Below are positions 42,901 to 51,816 of a DNA stretch of 63,154 nucleotides, piece by piece. The stretch comes from Planctomycetota bacterium (lineage in GTDB: Bacteria > Planctomycetota > Planctomycetia > Pirellulales > UBA7805): assembly GCA_021413705.1 (NCBI GenBank), contig JAIOPX010000131.1, positions 1 to 63,154 on the forward strand, given 5' to 3'. The notes under the pieces are model-generated. The model made no database searches. It saw only the letters and a list, made by a program, of their open reading frames with translations, and was not told the origin of the DNA. Position 1 is the stretch's first letter. Each line of letters begins with the position of its first letter. The position numbers and the translations under genes are program-made.

Positions 42901-43932
42901 ATGGCGATCATCGAAATACAGGGTCTGACCAAATCCTATCGCATCTACCGGAAACAGGAGGGGCTCCTGGCCGCCATGCGGGGACTGTTTTCCCGGACGC
43001 ATAAGCAGGTTGAGGCGGTTCGCGGCATCGACTTGACCGTGGACGAAGGGGAGTTCGTGGCCTTCCTCGGTCCCAACGGAGCCGGCAAGACCACCACGCT
43101 CAAGCTCCTCTCGGGCGTCATCACCCCCGACAGCGGCACCGCCCGGGTCATGGGTTTCGTACCCTGGGAGCGCGACAACGCCTACCGGCGACGGTTCGCA
43201 CTGGTCATGGGCCAGAAGAACCAACTCTGGTGGGATCTGCCGGCTCAGGAATCGTTCCGGCTCCATCAGCAGATCTATCGCATCGATCCGGCGCAATTTG
43301 AACGGACGCGCGACGAACTGGTCGATTTGCTGACGGTGCGACAGTTGCTCGGGCAGCCTGTCCGTGAACTATCGCTAGGCGAGCGAATGAAAATGGAACT
43401 GATCGCCGCATTGTTGCACTCGCCGGAAGTGCTGTTCCTTGATGAACCGACGATCGGTTTGGACGTGGTCGCCCAGCACAACATCCAACAGTTCCTCAAG
43501 CACTATCAGCAATTGCGGCGGATCACGATTCTGTTGACCAGCCACTACATGAAGGACATCGCCGCGCTCTGCCGCCGCGTGGTGATCATCGCCCGGGGGC
43601 AGATCGTGTACGACGGATCGCTGAGCGGCATCGTCGATCGATTCAGTGGACACAAGATTGTGTCGCTGCTGTTCGCCGACGGGGCCGTGCCGGGAGACTT
43701 GTCGCGCTACGGCCAGGTCCTGGAGCATGTGCCGCCGAAAGCCAAACTGCGCATCGACCGCGGCGTCGTGGCCGACGTGCTCGGCAGCATTCTGCGTACC
43801 CACCCGATCGACGACGTAAGCGTGGAGGATCCGCCGCTGGAACAGGTGATCGCCGAGGTTTTCTCCGCGGTGTCTCAACAGCAAGACAAAGAAGAAGGCC
43901 GGGAAGCAATGGGCGCGGGACGGAGTCAATAG
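42901..43932 (+). CDS. ABC transporter ATP-binding protein
   Basis: A 343-residue ATPase with Walker A ([13 protein letters not shown]), Q-loop ([11 protein letters not shown]), signature region ([11 protein letters not shown]), Walker B ([12 protein letters not shown]) and H-loop (LTSHYMKDI). The QKNQ and LSLGERMK forms, plus a long C-terminal extension, are the pattern of the NatA-like / 'DUF' ABC-2 exporters. The ATG at 42901 gives [16 protein letters not shown]; an earlier ATG is in a repeat. It is followed by two permeases four and one bases apart, so the three are one operon. Substrate unknown. Confidence 0.93.
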   Translation: MAIIEIQGLTKSYRIYRKQEGLLAAMRGLFSRTHKQVEAVRGIDLTVDEGEFVAFLGPNGAGKTTTLKLLSGVITPDSGTARVMGFVPWERDNAYRRRFALVMGQKNQLWWDLPAQESFRLHQQIYRIDPAQFERTRDELVDLLTVRQLLGQPVRELSLGERMKMELIAALLHSPEVLFLDEPTIGLDVVAQHNIQQFLKHYQQLRRITILLTSHYMKDIAALCRRVVIIARGQIVYDGSLSGIVDRFSGHKIVSLLFADGAVPGDLSRYGQVLEHVPPKAKLRIDRGVVADVLGSILRTHPIDDVSVEDPPLEQVIAEVFSAVSQQQDKEEGREAMGAGRSQ

Positions 43933-43936
43933 TCAG

Positions 43937-44758
43937 ATGGAAGCCATCCAAGCCCGCGCCATGACCTGGTGGACAATCCTGCGGATCTGCCTCGAAGAGA
44001 GGCTGGTCTACCGGGGAGACTTTGCGCTCGGCACGCTAATGCGATTCCTGCCGATCGTAACTCAGATTTTTCTCTGGAGTTCGATCTTCACGGCGGTCAG
44101 CGGGAACATCGCCGGCTACACTTTTAACGATTTCATCGCTTACTATCTCCTGTCGATGGTCGCCAGGGCTTTCTCCAGTATGCCGGGGCTCTCTAGCGGT
44201 ATCGCCCGGGACATTCGCGATGGCACTGTGAAGAAATTCCTGATTCAGCCGATCGACATGGTAGGCTTTCTGTTTCTCATGCGGGTGGCTCACAAGCTGG
44301 TCTACTACGGCGTGGCCCTGGCTCCGTTCGCGCTGGTGTTCTACTTGTGCCGCGGTTTTTTCCCGCCGGTGCCGGATGCTGTTACGATCTGTGCATTCGT
44401 ATTGTCGCTGCTGATGGCGTTTATGCTTGGCTTCTTCCTGGAAGCGGCGATCGGACTGTATGGCTTCTGGTTTCTGGAGATCAATTCGTTGATGTGGATT
44501 TACATGCTGTTCAACTTTTTCTTCTCGGGCCACATGTTTCCGCTGGACATGCTGCCGCCGCCGATGAGCTATATCGTACAGTTGCAGCCGTTGCAGTATC
44601 TGGCCTATTTTCCGGCCGCCGTCTGGCTGGGGAAGATCCAGGGGCCAGACCTTGTGCGGGGTCTGTGGCTGGAATTGTTCTGGGTCATTGTATTCTTCCT
44701 CCTGTGCCGTTTCGCCTACGCTCGGGGCGTGCGGCGCTATAGCGGATTCGGAGGCTGA
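43937..44758 (+). CDS. ABC-2 type permease 1
   Basis: A 273-residue membrane protein with about six TM segments of the ABC-2 family, in the pattern [23 protein letters not shown], typical for a permease that pairs with the ATPase just upstream. The start lies four bases after the ATPase stop. The gene ends one base before the start of the second permease. The two permeases differ in sequence, so the exporter is probably a heterodimer in the membrane. Confidence 0.9.
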   Translation: MEAIQARAMTWWTILRICLEERLVYRGDFALGTLMRFLPIVTQIFLWSSIFTAVSGNIAGYTFNDFIAYYLLSMVARAFSSMPGLSSGIARDIRDGTVKKFLIQPIDMVGFLFLMRVAHKLVYYGVALAPFALVFYLCRGFFPPVPDAVTICAFVLSLLMAFMLGFFLEAAIGLYGFWFLEINSLMWIYMLFNFFFSGHMFPLDMLPPPMSYIVQLQPLQYLAYFPAAVWLGKIQGPDLVRGLWLELFWVIVFFLLCRFAYARGVRRYSGFGG

Positions 44759-44759
44759 C

Positions 44760-45620
44760 ATGGATGGCATAGGACGTTATCGTCAGGTGCTGCTGACGTT
44801 CGCCCGCAACAGTTTGGTGCGGGACATGTCGTTTCGCGCCAACTTTATCATCGAGGCGATCTCGGCCGTTTCCTGGATCGCCATGAACCTCGGCTTCTAC
44901 GAACTGATCTTCTCCTACACCGATACGTTGGGCGCCAACACCGGCTGGGGGAAATATCAGTTCTTCGTGTTCTTCGCCACCACGACGATCATCAGCGGCA
45001 TCGTCGAGGCATTCTTTATGTACAACGCGGAAGAGTTCGGCGAACTGATCCGCACGGGCAACCTCGACTTCGCTCTCTTAAAACCGATCGATACGCAGTT
45101 CCTCGTGTCGCTGCAGAAGATCGATTGGTCGAGCCTGTCGAGCACGGTGATCGGCGGCTTGATGCTCGTGTTTGCCGTCTGGAAGCTTGAGACTACGGGA
45201 CAATTGTCGCTCACGTTTCTGCAAGTGGCGCTGTATCCGGTCTATGTGTTGTGTGGTGTCGGCATTTTCTACAGCTTGATGATCTCGCTGGCCGCGACCA
45301 GTGTCTGGCTCGGCCGCAATCAATCGCTCCAGCAGTTCTGGTTTTACATCACGATCTTCGCCCGCTATCCGATGGAGATTTACGATGGCCCTGGCAAGTC
45401 GGGACCGAACCTGGCGGGCAAGACACTATGGGGTCTGTTCACGTTTGTGATTCCCGTGCTGGTTGCGGTAAATATCCCCGCCCGGTTGCTGGCCATGCCG
45501 TTGTCCGATCAGCATTGGGGCTTGGTATTGTACGCCTTGGGAGCGACCGTGGCCAGCTTGTGGCTCTCGCGACGCTTGTTCAAATTGGCTTTGGGATCGT
45601 ATCGCAGTGCGAGTAGTTGA
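44760..45620 (+). CDS. ABC-2 type permease 2
   Basis: A 286-residue membrane protein of the same ABC-2 family. The start ATG at 44760 is one base after the stop of permease 1. The frame is open upstream, but that part overlaps the first permease and is rejected. TM segments are visible at about residues 23-45, 55-80, 110-160 and further. It completes a two-permease exporter with the ATPase at 42901 and is followed 21 bases later by the isomerase-like gene, suggesting one longer operon. Confidence 0.9.
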   Translation: MDGIGRYRQVLLTFARNSLVRDMSFRANFIIEAISAVSWIAMNLGFYELIFSYTDTLGANTGWGKYQFFVFFATTTIISGIVEAFFMYNAEEFGELIRTGNLDFALLKPIDTQFLVSLQKIDWSSLSSTVIGGLMLVFAVWKLETTGQLSLTFLQVALYPVYVLCGVGIFYSLMISLAATSVWLGRNQSLQQFWFYITIFARYPMEIYDGPGKSGPNLAGKTLWGLFTFVIPVLVAVNIPARLLAMPLSDQHWGLVLYALGATVASLWLSRRLFKLALGSYRSASS

Positions 45621-45641
45621 GAAAACGCAGTTGAGAAAAAC

Positions 45642-46502
45642 ATGAAACTTGCTTTTAGTTCCAACGCTTATCTGAACTTCTCGATCGCCGAGACGATTCG
45701 CCGGATCGCCGAAATCGGATATCGGGGAATTGAACTCCTGGCCGATGTGCCGCACGCCTGGCCAGCGGGCCTGCTGGAAGAACAGAAGCAGGCGATCCGG
45801 GACGCCTTGGAGAAGCATAAGCTGACGATCTCCAACATCAACGCCTTCATGATGAACGCCGTGGCCGATCCGCGGCAGCCCTATTGGCATCCCGGCTGGA
45901 CCGATCCCGATCCCCACTACCGGGCCATCCGCCGCGAACATACCAAGCGATCGTTGCGCCTGGCCGCCGACCTGGGTGCGAAGAACGTCACGACCGAGCC
46001 AGGCGGATTTCTGCTCGGCGACCAGACCTGGAAGCAGGGAGCCGATATCTTCTACGAAGAACTGATGCCCTGCGTGGATCTGGCCGGCGAGTTGGGGGTG
46101 CTGTTGCTCATCGAACCGGAGCCGGAACTTTTGATCGAGCGGTTTGGGCAATATCTGGAGTTCATCGCCCGGATCGACTCACCCTGGGTGGGCCTGAACT
46201 TCGACGTGGGCCACGCCTATTGCGTGGGCGAAGATCCGCAGGATTGGATCGCCAAAATGGAGCCACACACCCGGCACTATCACTTCGAGGACATTGCTGC
46301 CAGCAGGGTTCACAAACATTTGATCCCGGGCCATGGTGCGATCGACTTCGGCGCGACGCTGAGCGAAATCCAACGCACTGGCTACGATGGATGGCTTACG
46401 GTGGAGTTATATCCCTATATCGACAATCCCGATGCGGCGGCTCGCGAGGCTCGGGAGTTTTTGACGGCACAATGCCAGCAGTTGGGTAGTGTCATGGAAT
46501 GA
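45642..46502 (+). CDS. Sugar phosphate isomerase/epimerase (TIM barrel, EboE-like)
   Basis: A 286-residue protein of the xylose-isomerase-like TIM barrel family. Metal-binding residues are visible: the acidic cluster LLIEPEPELLIE, the VGLNFDVGHAYC motif (Asp and His), HTRHYHFEDI, and the last glutamate in LTVELYPY. This matches the AP_endonuc_2 fold. It resembles EboE of the Ebo gene set in order and type, with UbiA and a phosphatase following. It begins 21 bases after the ABC permease. The substrate is unknown. Confidence 0.85.
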   Translation: MKLAFSSNAYLNFSIAETIRRIAEIGYRGIELLADVPHAWPAGLLEEQKQAIRDALEKHKLTISNINAFMMNAVADPRQPYWHPGWTDPDPHYRAIRREHTKRSLRLAADLGAKNVTTEPGGFLLGDQTWKQGADIFYEELMPCVDLAGELGVLLLIEPEPELLIERFGQYLEFIARIDSPWVGLNFDVGHAYCVGEDPQDWIAKMEPHTRHYHFEDIAASRVHKHLIPGHGAIDFGATLSEIQRTGYDGWLTVELYPYIDNPDAAAREAREFLTAQCQQLGSVME

Positions 46503-46526
46503 ACTGAAGTCTTACGACTTCAGCTA
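46502..46526. repeat. CTGAAGTCTTACGACTTCAG palindrome
   Basis: A short hairpin in the gap between the isomerase and prenyltransferase genes. It overlaps the end of the isomerase gene. Confidence 0.7.
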
Positions 46527-46536
46527 TGGGAACTAC

Positions 46537-47394
46537 ATGTCACAAGTTCGTGCCTATCTTCAGTTGCTGCGGTTCCCAACCGTGTTCACCGCCATCGCCG
46601 ATGTGCTGATGGGGGTGGCTGTTGCCGTGGCATCGTCGCACAATCTGGCAGTCAGCGGTGACTTGCGCGGAGAATTGCTGGCTTTGCTAGGGCCCATTGT
46701 TGCCTTGATCGCCGCCTCTAGTTGCCTCTATCTGGCGGGTATGGTGCTCAACGACTATTTCGACCGCCAGCAGGATGCCGCCGAAAGACCGACGCGGCCG
46801 ATCCCGAGTGGCCGCGTTTCACCTTCAACTGCCGCCGGACTTGGGGCAATCCTGCTGTTGGCCGGAGTCGCGTGCTCGCTGGTGGCAGCCCGGCTCCTCA
46901 GCGGTTGGCGGCCGGCGCTGATCGGAGTCGCAATAGCCGGCGCCGTGTTGGCCTACGATGGATTGCTGAAGCGAACTGTAATTGCACCACTCGCAATGGG
47001 AACCTGTCGTGGGCTCAACGCACTGTTGGGCATGAGCCTTGCCGCAACCGCGTGGCAGACACCTCATTACTTGATCGCGGGCGGGCTTGGCCTGTTCGTG
47101 GCTGGCATCACAGCGGTGGGACGAACCGAAGCCAAGCAAAGCCATCGCGGTTGGCTAGGCATTGGCCTGCTGCTGATGTGGCTCGGCATGGGGACGATAG
47201 CGGCTTTCCCACATTACCCTGGCATCGCCACGCAGTTGGGGAACTCGCTTCAAGTCTGGCTCCTGGCGTGGTTATTTCTGGGACTGCAAACCGGCTGGCG
47301 GCTGTCGCGGGCACTCGTCGATCCGACGCCGAGTCATGTGCAGGCGGCCGTGCGGGGCTTACGCCCCCCGCTCGCCAAAAAACGGGAGAATTGA
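46537..47394 (+). CDS. UbiA-family prenyltransferase (EboC-like)
   Basis: A 285-residue membrane enzyme with about eight TM segments. The first Asp-rich motif is visible as LNDYFDRQQDAAERPTRPIP, which binds prenyl diphosphate; the second motif, normally DxxxD, reads YDGLLKRTV near residue 145. The ATG at 46537 follows a palindrome (46502-46526) and is preferred over an ATG in the upstream gene. The C-terminal tail GLRPPLAKKREN is encoded by a GGCTTACGCCCCCC palindromic element, so the end of the protein derives from a repeat. The acceptor is unknown. Confidence 0.85.
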   Translation: MSQVRAYLQLLRFPTVFTAIADVLMGVAVAVASSHNLAVSGDLRGELLALLGPIVALIAASSCLYLAGMVLNDYFDRQQDAAERPTRPIPSGRVSPSTAAGLGAILLLAGVACSLVAARLLSGWRPALIGVAIAGAVLAYDGLLKRTVIAPLAMGTCRGLNALLGMSLAATAWQTPHYLIAGGLGLFVAGITAVGRTEAKQSHRGWLGIGLLLMWLGMGTIAAFPHYPGIATQLGNSLQVWLLAWLFLGLQTGWRLSRALVDPTPSHVQAAVRGLRPPLAKKREN

Positions 47395-47400
47395 AATCTT

Positions 47401-48735
47401 ATGCCAGTCGTATTTTTGCTTTCCATACCTGGGCTGCGAGCAGCCGATGTCGCAGCCATGCCTAACCTCAGCAAGTTGGCGGCTCAAGGCGGCCAGGCTT
47501 CACTGACGCCGAGCTTTCCTTGCGTCACCTGGCCGGTGCAGGCCAACATGCTTACCGGCTCGCTTCCCAGCGAGCACGGCGTAATAGCCAACGGCTTCTA
47601 CTGGCGCGAGCAGCGCGAAGTGGAAATGTGGACCGCGTCGAACCAGAAAATCCAACAGCCGCAACTTTGGGACGTGCTGAAGCAGCGCGATCCGAAACTA
47701 AAATCGGCGGCTTGGTTCCCCATGCTCAGCAAAGGCTGCGGGGCCGACTACATCTGCATGCCGGCGCCCGTCCACAATCCGGACGGCAGCGAATCACTGT
47801 GGTGCTACACCCGGCCAGTTGAGTTGTACGGCCAACTTCGCGACAAGTTCAATCACTTTCCACTACAACATTTCTGGGGGCCAATCGCCAATATCAAATC
47901 CACTGCCTGGATTGTCGATTCGGCGGTCGAGGCGGCCACGCGGTTCCGGCCGCACTTATTCTATATCTACTTGCCGCATCTGGACTACGCCGCGCAGAAG
48001 CATGGGCCGGACAGTCCTCAGACCGCCGCCGCCGTGGCTGAACTCGACGAGACGCTCGGCCGACTACTGACGGGGGTCGAAGCGGCCTATGGCCAGTCGC
48101 CCCTGTGGCTGGCGGCCAGCGAATATACCATCACGCCGGTGGAACATGTGAGCTATCCCAACCGCGTGTTGCGGGAGGCGGAACTATTGGTCGTTCGCGA
48201 GGAAGGGCAGGGGAGCGCGGCGGCAGGTGAACTGATCGACTTCGAAAACAGCCGGGCCTGGGCCTTGGTCGATCACCAGTTCTCGCATGTCTTCGTCCGC
48301 GATGCCGATCCGGCCACCATCGAGGCGGTCTGCAAACTTTTCCGTGGCCATGAGGGTATCGCCGAAGTGCTTGCCGGCTCCGAGCGTATACGCTATCAGA
48401 TGGATCACCAGCGCAGCGGCGAGGTGATTCTTATTTCAACGAGCAACAGTTGGCAGGCCTATTACTATTGGCTCGACGATGCCCGGGCTCCATCCTTCGC
48501 TCGCACAGTCGATATTCACCGCAAGCCGGGTTACGATCCCGTCGAACTGTTCTTCGATCCGCAGACCCGAGGCATTCCATTGGATGCAACACTGGTTCGC
48601 GGCTCACACGGCGCCCCGGCCAACGAGCCGTCGCAACGCGGCGTGATCATCGCGTCGAAGCCGGGCGTGTTGGGCGAAAGCGCTCTACGCGACACGGATG
48701 TGTCGAACGTGGTACTCAAGCAGTTTGCCATCTGA
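47401..48735 (+). CDS. Alkaline phosphatase-superfamily enzyme (phosphodiesterase-like, EboF-like)
   Basis: A 444-residue protein of the nucleotide pyrophosphatase/phosphodiesterase type. The catalytic Thr region reads [20 protein letters not shown], and metal-binding His/Asp residues occur in [15 protein letters not shown]. The end includes a [15 protein letters not shown] His (metal). It starts six bases after the prenyltransferase stop. In Ebo gene sets such an enzyme follows the TIM-barrel and UbiA genes. It has no clear signal peptide. Confidence 0.85.
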   Translation: MPVVFLLSIPGLRAADVAAMPNLSKLAAQGGQASLTPSFPCVTWPVQANMLTGSLPSEHGVIANGFYWREQREVEMWTASNQKIQQPQLWDVLKQRDPKLKSAAWFPMLSKGCGADYICMPAPVHNPDGSESLWCYTRPVELYGQLRDKFNHFPLQHFWGPIANIKSTAWIVDSAVEAATRFRPHLFYIYLPHLDYAAQKHGPDSPQTAAAVAELDETLGRLLTGVEAAYGQSPLWLAASEYTITPVEHVSYPNRVLREAELLVVREEGQGSAAAGELIDFENSRAWALVDHQFSHVFVRDADPATIEAVCKLFRGHEGIAEVLAGSERIRYQMDHQRSGEVILISTSNSWQAYYYWLDDARAPSFARTVDIHRKPGYDPVELFFDPQTRGIPLDATLVRGSHGAPANEPSQRGVIIASKPGVLGESALRDTDVSNVVLKQFAI

Positions 48736-48750
48736 AGATGAGTGCAATCC

Positions 48751-48872
48751 GTCTTAGCCCCCAGCCAGCGGCCGGGGGTTGATGCCACGGATCGAGTTGT
48801 GCCAAGATCGAACTCAGCGCCGAATTGCAACATGATGCCAACCCCCGGCGGCTCGCCGGGGACTAAGACGGC
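48751..48872. repeat. Palindromic element between convergent genes
   Basis: Arms GTCTTAGCCCCCAGCCAGCG and CGGCGGCTCGCCGGGGACTAAGAC, about 120 bases across. It lies between the EboF-like gene and the convergent TatD-like gene and could terminate both. Confidence 0.82.
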
Positions 48873-48890
48873 AACTCGTTATCACAAAGC

Positions 48891-49703
48891 TTATACGCGC
48901 GGCTCGAAGCGGAACCCGCGGCTCTGACCAAAGAACGTCAGTGGATTCTCATAGACCACTCTCCGAATCAACGACTCCGCGTGACCGCGCTTGCGCATCT
49001 CTAGAATAAAGTCCGGCACGGCCGTCGGCTTCGAGGGACCCCAATCGCCGGCGGAGTTCACCAGAAGCCGCTCGGGGCCATAGCGCTCGACGATGTCCGC
49101 CGCCCGGGCGGGAGTGCATTTGGTCACCGGATAGAGCGTCATGCCGGCCCAAAAGCCCGCTTCCAGCACGGGTCGCACCGTGTGCTCCTCGACGTGATCC
49201 ACCAAAACGCGCGAGCGATCCAGACGCCCGTCGCCGCAGAGCATGTCCAGAATCATCCGCGTCCCCTGATATTTATCTTCCAGATGGGGCGTATGGATCA
49301 GAATCTGCTCGTTCGTTTTTACGGCCAGGTCGATGTGTTCAAGAAAGACCGTGGCCTCATTCCGAGTGTTCTTATTTAAGCCGATCTCGCCGATCCCCAG
49401 CACGCCTGGCTTGCCAAGAAACTCCGGGATCATCGCAATCACTTCGCGCGAGAGCGAAACATTCTCGGCTTCTTTGGCGTTGATGCAGAGCCAGGTGTAG
49501 TGCTGGATGCCATACCAACCGGCCCGCTTGGGCTCGAACTCGGTCAGCTGCCGAAAGTAATCGCGAAAGCCATCCACGCTGCCGCGATCGAACCCGGCCC
49601 AAAACGCCGGCTCGCTGACGCCGACGCAGCCCATCTTGGCCAACGTCTCGTAGTCGTCCGTGACACGAGAGACCATGTGGATGTGGGGGTCGATGTAGTT
49701 CAC
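48891..49703 (-). CDS. TatD-like metal-dependent hydrolase (EboB-like)
   Basis: A 270-residue amidohydrolase-type protein. MNYIDPHIHMVSRV provides the HxH metal motif; GIGEIGLNKNTRNE contains the catalytic Glu; ILIHTPHLED and VLVDHVEEHT contain further metal-binding His residues; the last part (RLLVNSAGDWGPS) has the final Asp. Members of this family include EboB in the Ebo gene set. The start is GTG, overlapping the end of the small protein upstream (GTGA). It faces the isomerase-UbiA-phosphatase genes convergently. Confidence 0.86.
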   Translation of the reverse strand: MNYIDPHIHMVSRVTDDYETLAKMGCVGVSEPAFWAGFDRGSVDGFRDYFRQLTEFEPKRAGWYGIQHYTWLCINAKEAENVSLSREVIAMIPEFLGKPGVLGIGEIGLNKNTRNEATVFLEHIDLAVKTNEQILIHTPHLEDKYQGTRMILDMLCGDGRLDRSRVLVDHVEEHTVRPVLEAGFWAGMTLYPVTKCTPARAADIVERYGPERLLVNSAGDWGPSKPTAVPDFILEMRKRGHAESLIRRVVYENPLTFFGQSRGFRFEPRV

Positions 49704-49963
49704 GGCGCGGGCACCTTCAATGTCGTGCGCCAGGCTTCATCGAAGGGACGCGAGAAGGCCAGTTCCACCCGTTCCGCGCGATCGTCTCCCTCGCACAAAA
49801 GAAGTTCCAAGCCTACGCGAAGCTGAACGAGCCGCGGATCTTCACTGACAGGTCCGGCAGCCCGGTCGATCCGGTCCAGCGCCGCGGCGACTTGCAAAAT
49901 CCCCGCGCGAATTTCCAGAAACTCTCGATCGATCACATCGCTGCGAGTACGGAGAGTAGACAT
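49700..49963 (-). CDS. Small helical protein of unknown function
   Basis: An 87-residue protein, MSTLRTRSDVIDREFLEIR..., with helix-like composition and no recognised motif. The frame is open upstream to 50146, but that part falls in palindromic repeats and is rejected; the ATG at 49963 gives the likely start. It overlaps the TatD-like start by four bases, so it probably works with that gene. It does not look like EboA. Function unknown. Confidence 0.6.
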   Translation of the reverse strand: MSTLRTRSDVIDREFLEIRAGILQVAAALDRIDRAAGPVSEDPRLVQLRVGLELLLCEGDDRAERVELAFSRPFDEAWRTTLKVPAP

Positions 49964-49976
49964 GGCAGAACCCAAA

Positions 49977-50110
49977 GTAGTAGGCACACTCCGTGTGCCG
50001 TAACCGGAGAACGAACAAGGATTGTATCGCAGTATTCTCTGACTGCAATCGCGGAGTAGCTTGCTTAGTACCAGAACAACTCTTGCTACAGCACACGGAG
50101 TGTGCCTGCA
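49977..50110. repeat. Paired GGCACACTCCGTGTGCC elements
   Basis: Two half-sites, GGCACACTCCGTGTGCC at 49983 and CAGCACACGGAGTGTGCC at 50092, flank a 90-base middle. A similar pair occurs at 32581-32785. The right half lies near the stop of the coiled-coil gene. Confidence 0.78.
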
Positions 50111-50126
50111 ACAATAAGCGCCCTCC

Positions 50127-51527
50127 CTAAAACGCTCCTCCGCCATCTCCCTTGGCGGGACGCTTTTTGAAGGCTCCGCCCGAAGGAGCTTCTGTGGCTC
50201 CCTTACCCAGCGGCACGCTCCGCTCGCGTCCCTGGTAACCCATATACTTGACGAAGTCAGGCAACGTCATGGTATTGACCTTGGCTTCGTTGGCGTCCTT
50301 CATCATCCGGGTAAACGACTTGAGCGCTTCGGGACTTTTGACGTTTTCCGTCGGGCGATCACCCAACACCAGCACTTTAGTGGCCGGAGTGACCAGCCCG
50401 GTCATCTTTCCTTCATCGTCAATCATGGCGTCCACAATGCCGCCATTGTTGCTGATCAGCGTCAACAGTCGGTTCAGGTCGCTTTGGCCGTCGCCGTCGA
50501 GATCGATAAACCCTGCCACAGCGAATCGTTCCGGCTTGCCGGCGCGGAACGAGGGGTTCATGATCTTGTCCTCTTTCATCAACGGATCTTTGATGTCGTC
50601 CTTGGTGATCGTGGCTTCGCTCAGGTGGGCGTCGAGGATGCGGATCACTTCGATGGCCCCTTTTTGCTTGACATTCTCGCCGGCAATGTTGCTGGCCGAG
50701 CGGTCGTAGACGCTGAAGATCATTTGGGGCTTGATGCCGTCGGCCCGACCGCGATCGATCCACACGGTGTGCTCGCGTTGGTTGACGCGGACAATGGTTC
50801 CATCCGGCGCGTTGTAATCCACCTTCTGAAATTCTTCGATGGTGGACTTGTCGGTCTTGTTCTCATCTTGAAGTTCTTTGATCGCCTTGTCGCGGGCTTC
50901 CTGCTCCTTGGCAGCTTTGGCTGCAGCATCGGTAGCTTGTTTGTTCTTTTCCTCAATCGTGTGGGCCAAAGTGGCTTTCTCACCTTCAAAAGACTTGCGC
51001 TCCTCTCCAAACTTGGAGCGATCCGCCAGCAATTCGCCGGTTTGCGCCTCGAACTCTTTATTAAACTTGGCTGCCGCGATCTTCGTCTTCTCCTTTTCTT
51101 CCAGCTTTTCCGATTCCAAACGGGCAATCGTCTTTTCCTGATCCGCCAGCTTCCCCTGCAGGATCAAATAGGCGTCGGCCGCACTCTTGAGCATTTGGGG
51201 ATAGGTCTGGGCGACTTCTGGAAATGTGGCTCCGTAGAGAGCTTTGTCTCGCTCGTGCTCCTCTTTGATCTGGTCCACATCACTTTTCTGTTTGTCCTCG
51301 TCCAGCGGCCCGCGGCCGAGGCTCTCTTTGGCGAGGTTTAAGACCGTGTTGATCGCAACCCGCTTTTGAGTTTCCTTGGCGGCGAGTTCTTCGGCCGAAC
51401 TCTTGGCGAGCTGCGATTCCTGATTTTCCTTATAGAACATGAAGGTGGAAACGGCCAACGCAATGGTGATCAACACGAAGATGATCAACGCAATCTGCAA
51501 ACCAAGATTAGGACGATTGGCGGCCAT
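50127..51527 (-). CDS. Membrane-anchored coiled-coil protein
   Basis: A 466-residue protein with an N-terminal TM segment (ALIIFVLITIALAVSTFMFY), a long helical coiled coil (about residues 30-225, KEKTKIAAAKFNKEFEAQTG and similar) and a C-terminal part of about 200 residues with a beta-rich section (DGTIVRVNQREHTVWIDRGR) and a FIDLDGDGQSD Asp-rich loop, which may bind calcium. Such proteins are seen in planctomycetes as hypothetical. The tail is Gly/Lys-rich. Function unknown; a structural role in the envelope is possible. Confidence 0.78.
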   Translation of the reverse strand: MAANRPNLGLQIALIIFVLITIALAVSTFMFYKENQESQLAKSSAEELAAKETQKRVAINTVLNLAKESLGRGPLDEDKQKSDVDQIKEEHERDKALYGATFPEVAQTYPQMLKSAADAYLILQGKLADQEKTIARLESEKLEEKEKTKIAAAKFNKEFEAQTGELLADRSKFGEERKSFEGEKATLAHTIEEKNKQATDAAAKAAKEQEARDKAIKELQDENKTDKSTIEEFQKVDYNAPDGTIVRVNQREHTVWIDRGRADGIKPQMIFSVYDRSASNIAGENVKQKGAIEVIRILDAHLSEATITKDDIKDPLMKEDKIMNPSFRAGKPERFAVAGFIDLDGDGQSDLNRLLTLISNNGGIVDAMIDDEGKMTGLVTPATKVLVLGDRPTENVKSPEALKSFTRMMKDANEAKVNTMTLPDFVKYMGYQGRERSVPLGKGATEAPSGGAFKKRPAKGDGGGAF

Positions 51528-51816
51528 GAATCACTCTCCTCAAGAAAACGACACGTACCCCTGATCTCTCTGTTCCCACACAAATGCACATCAACCCGAA
51601 GCGTAAGTGAGGCTTCACGATTAGCGGGTTGAACCGGCCGGCTGCACCACGGGTCCAACCGCTACAATTCGTCCCAGCCATGATTTACCCTGTGCTGCAT
51701 ACGCTTCTACCAGCCTCCGATGATTGGTGTTTAGTTCCTATCAGAGTACGATAAGAGCAGTGCGTGGACTCTCCTACCCACCTCTTTTTTCGCCGTTTTC
51801 TCCCCGGCAAAACGTC

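Noticed and set aside
49700-49963. EboA partner of the TatD-like gene
   Set aside because: The protein is far too short and shows no EboA pattern.
49700-50146. Longer version of the 87-residue protein
   Set aside because: The added 61 residues fall in the GGCACACTCC repeat pair and have no coding signal.
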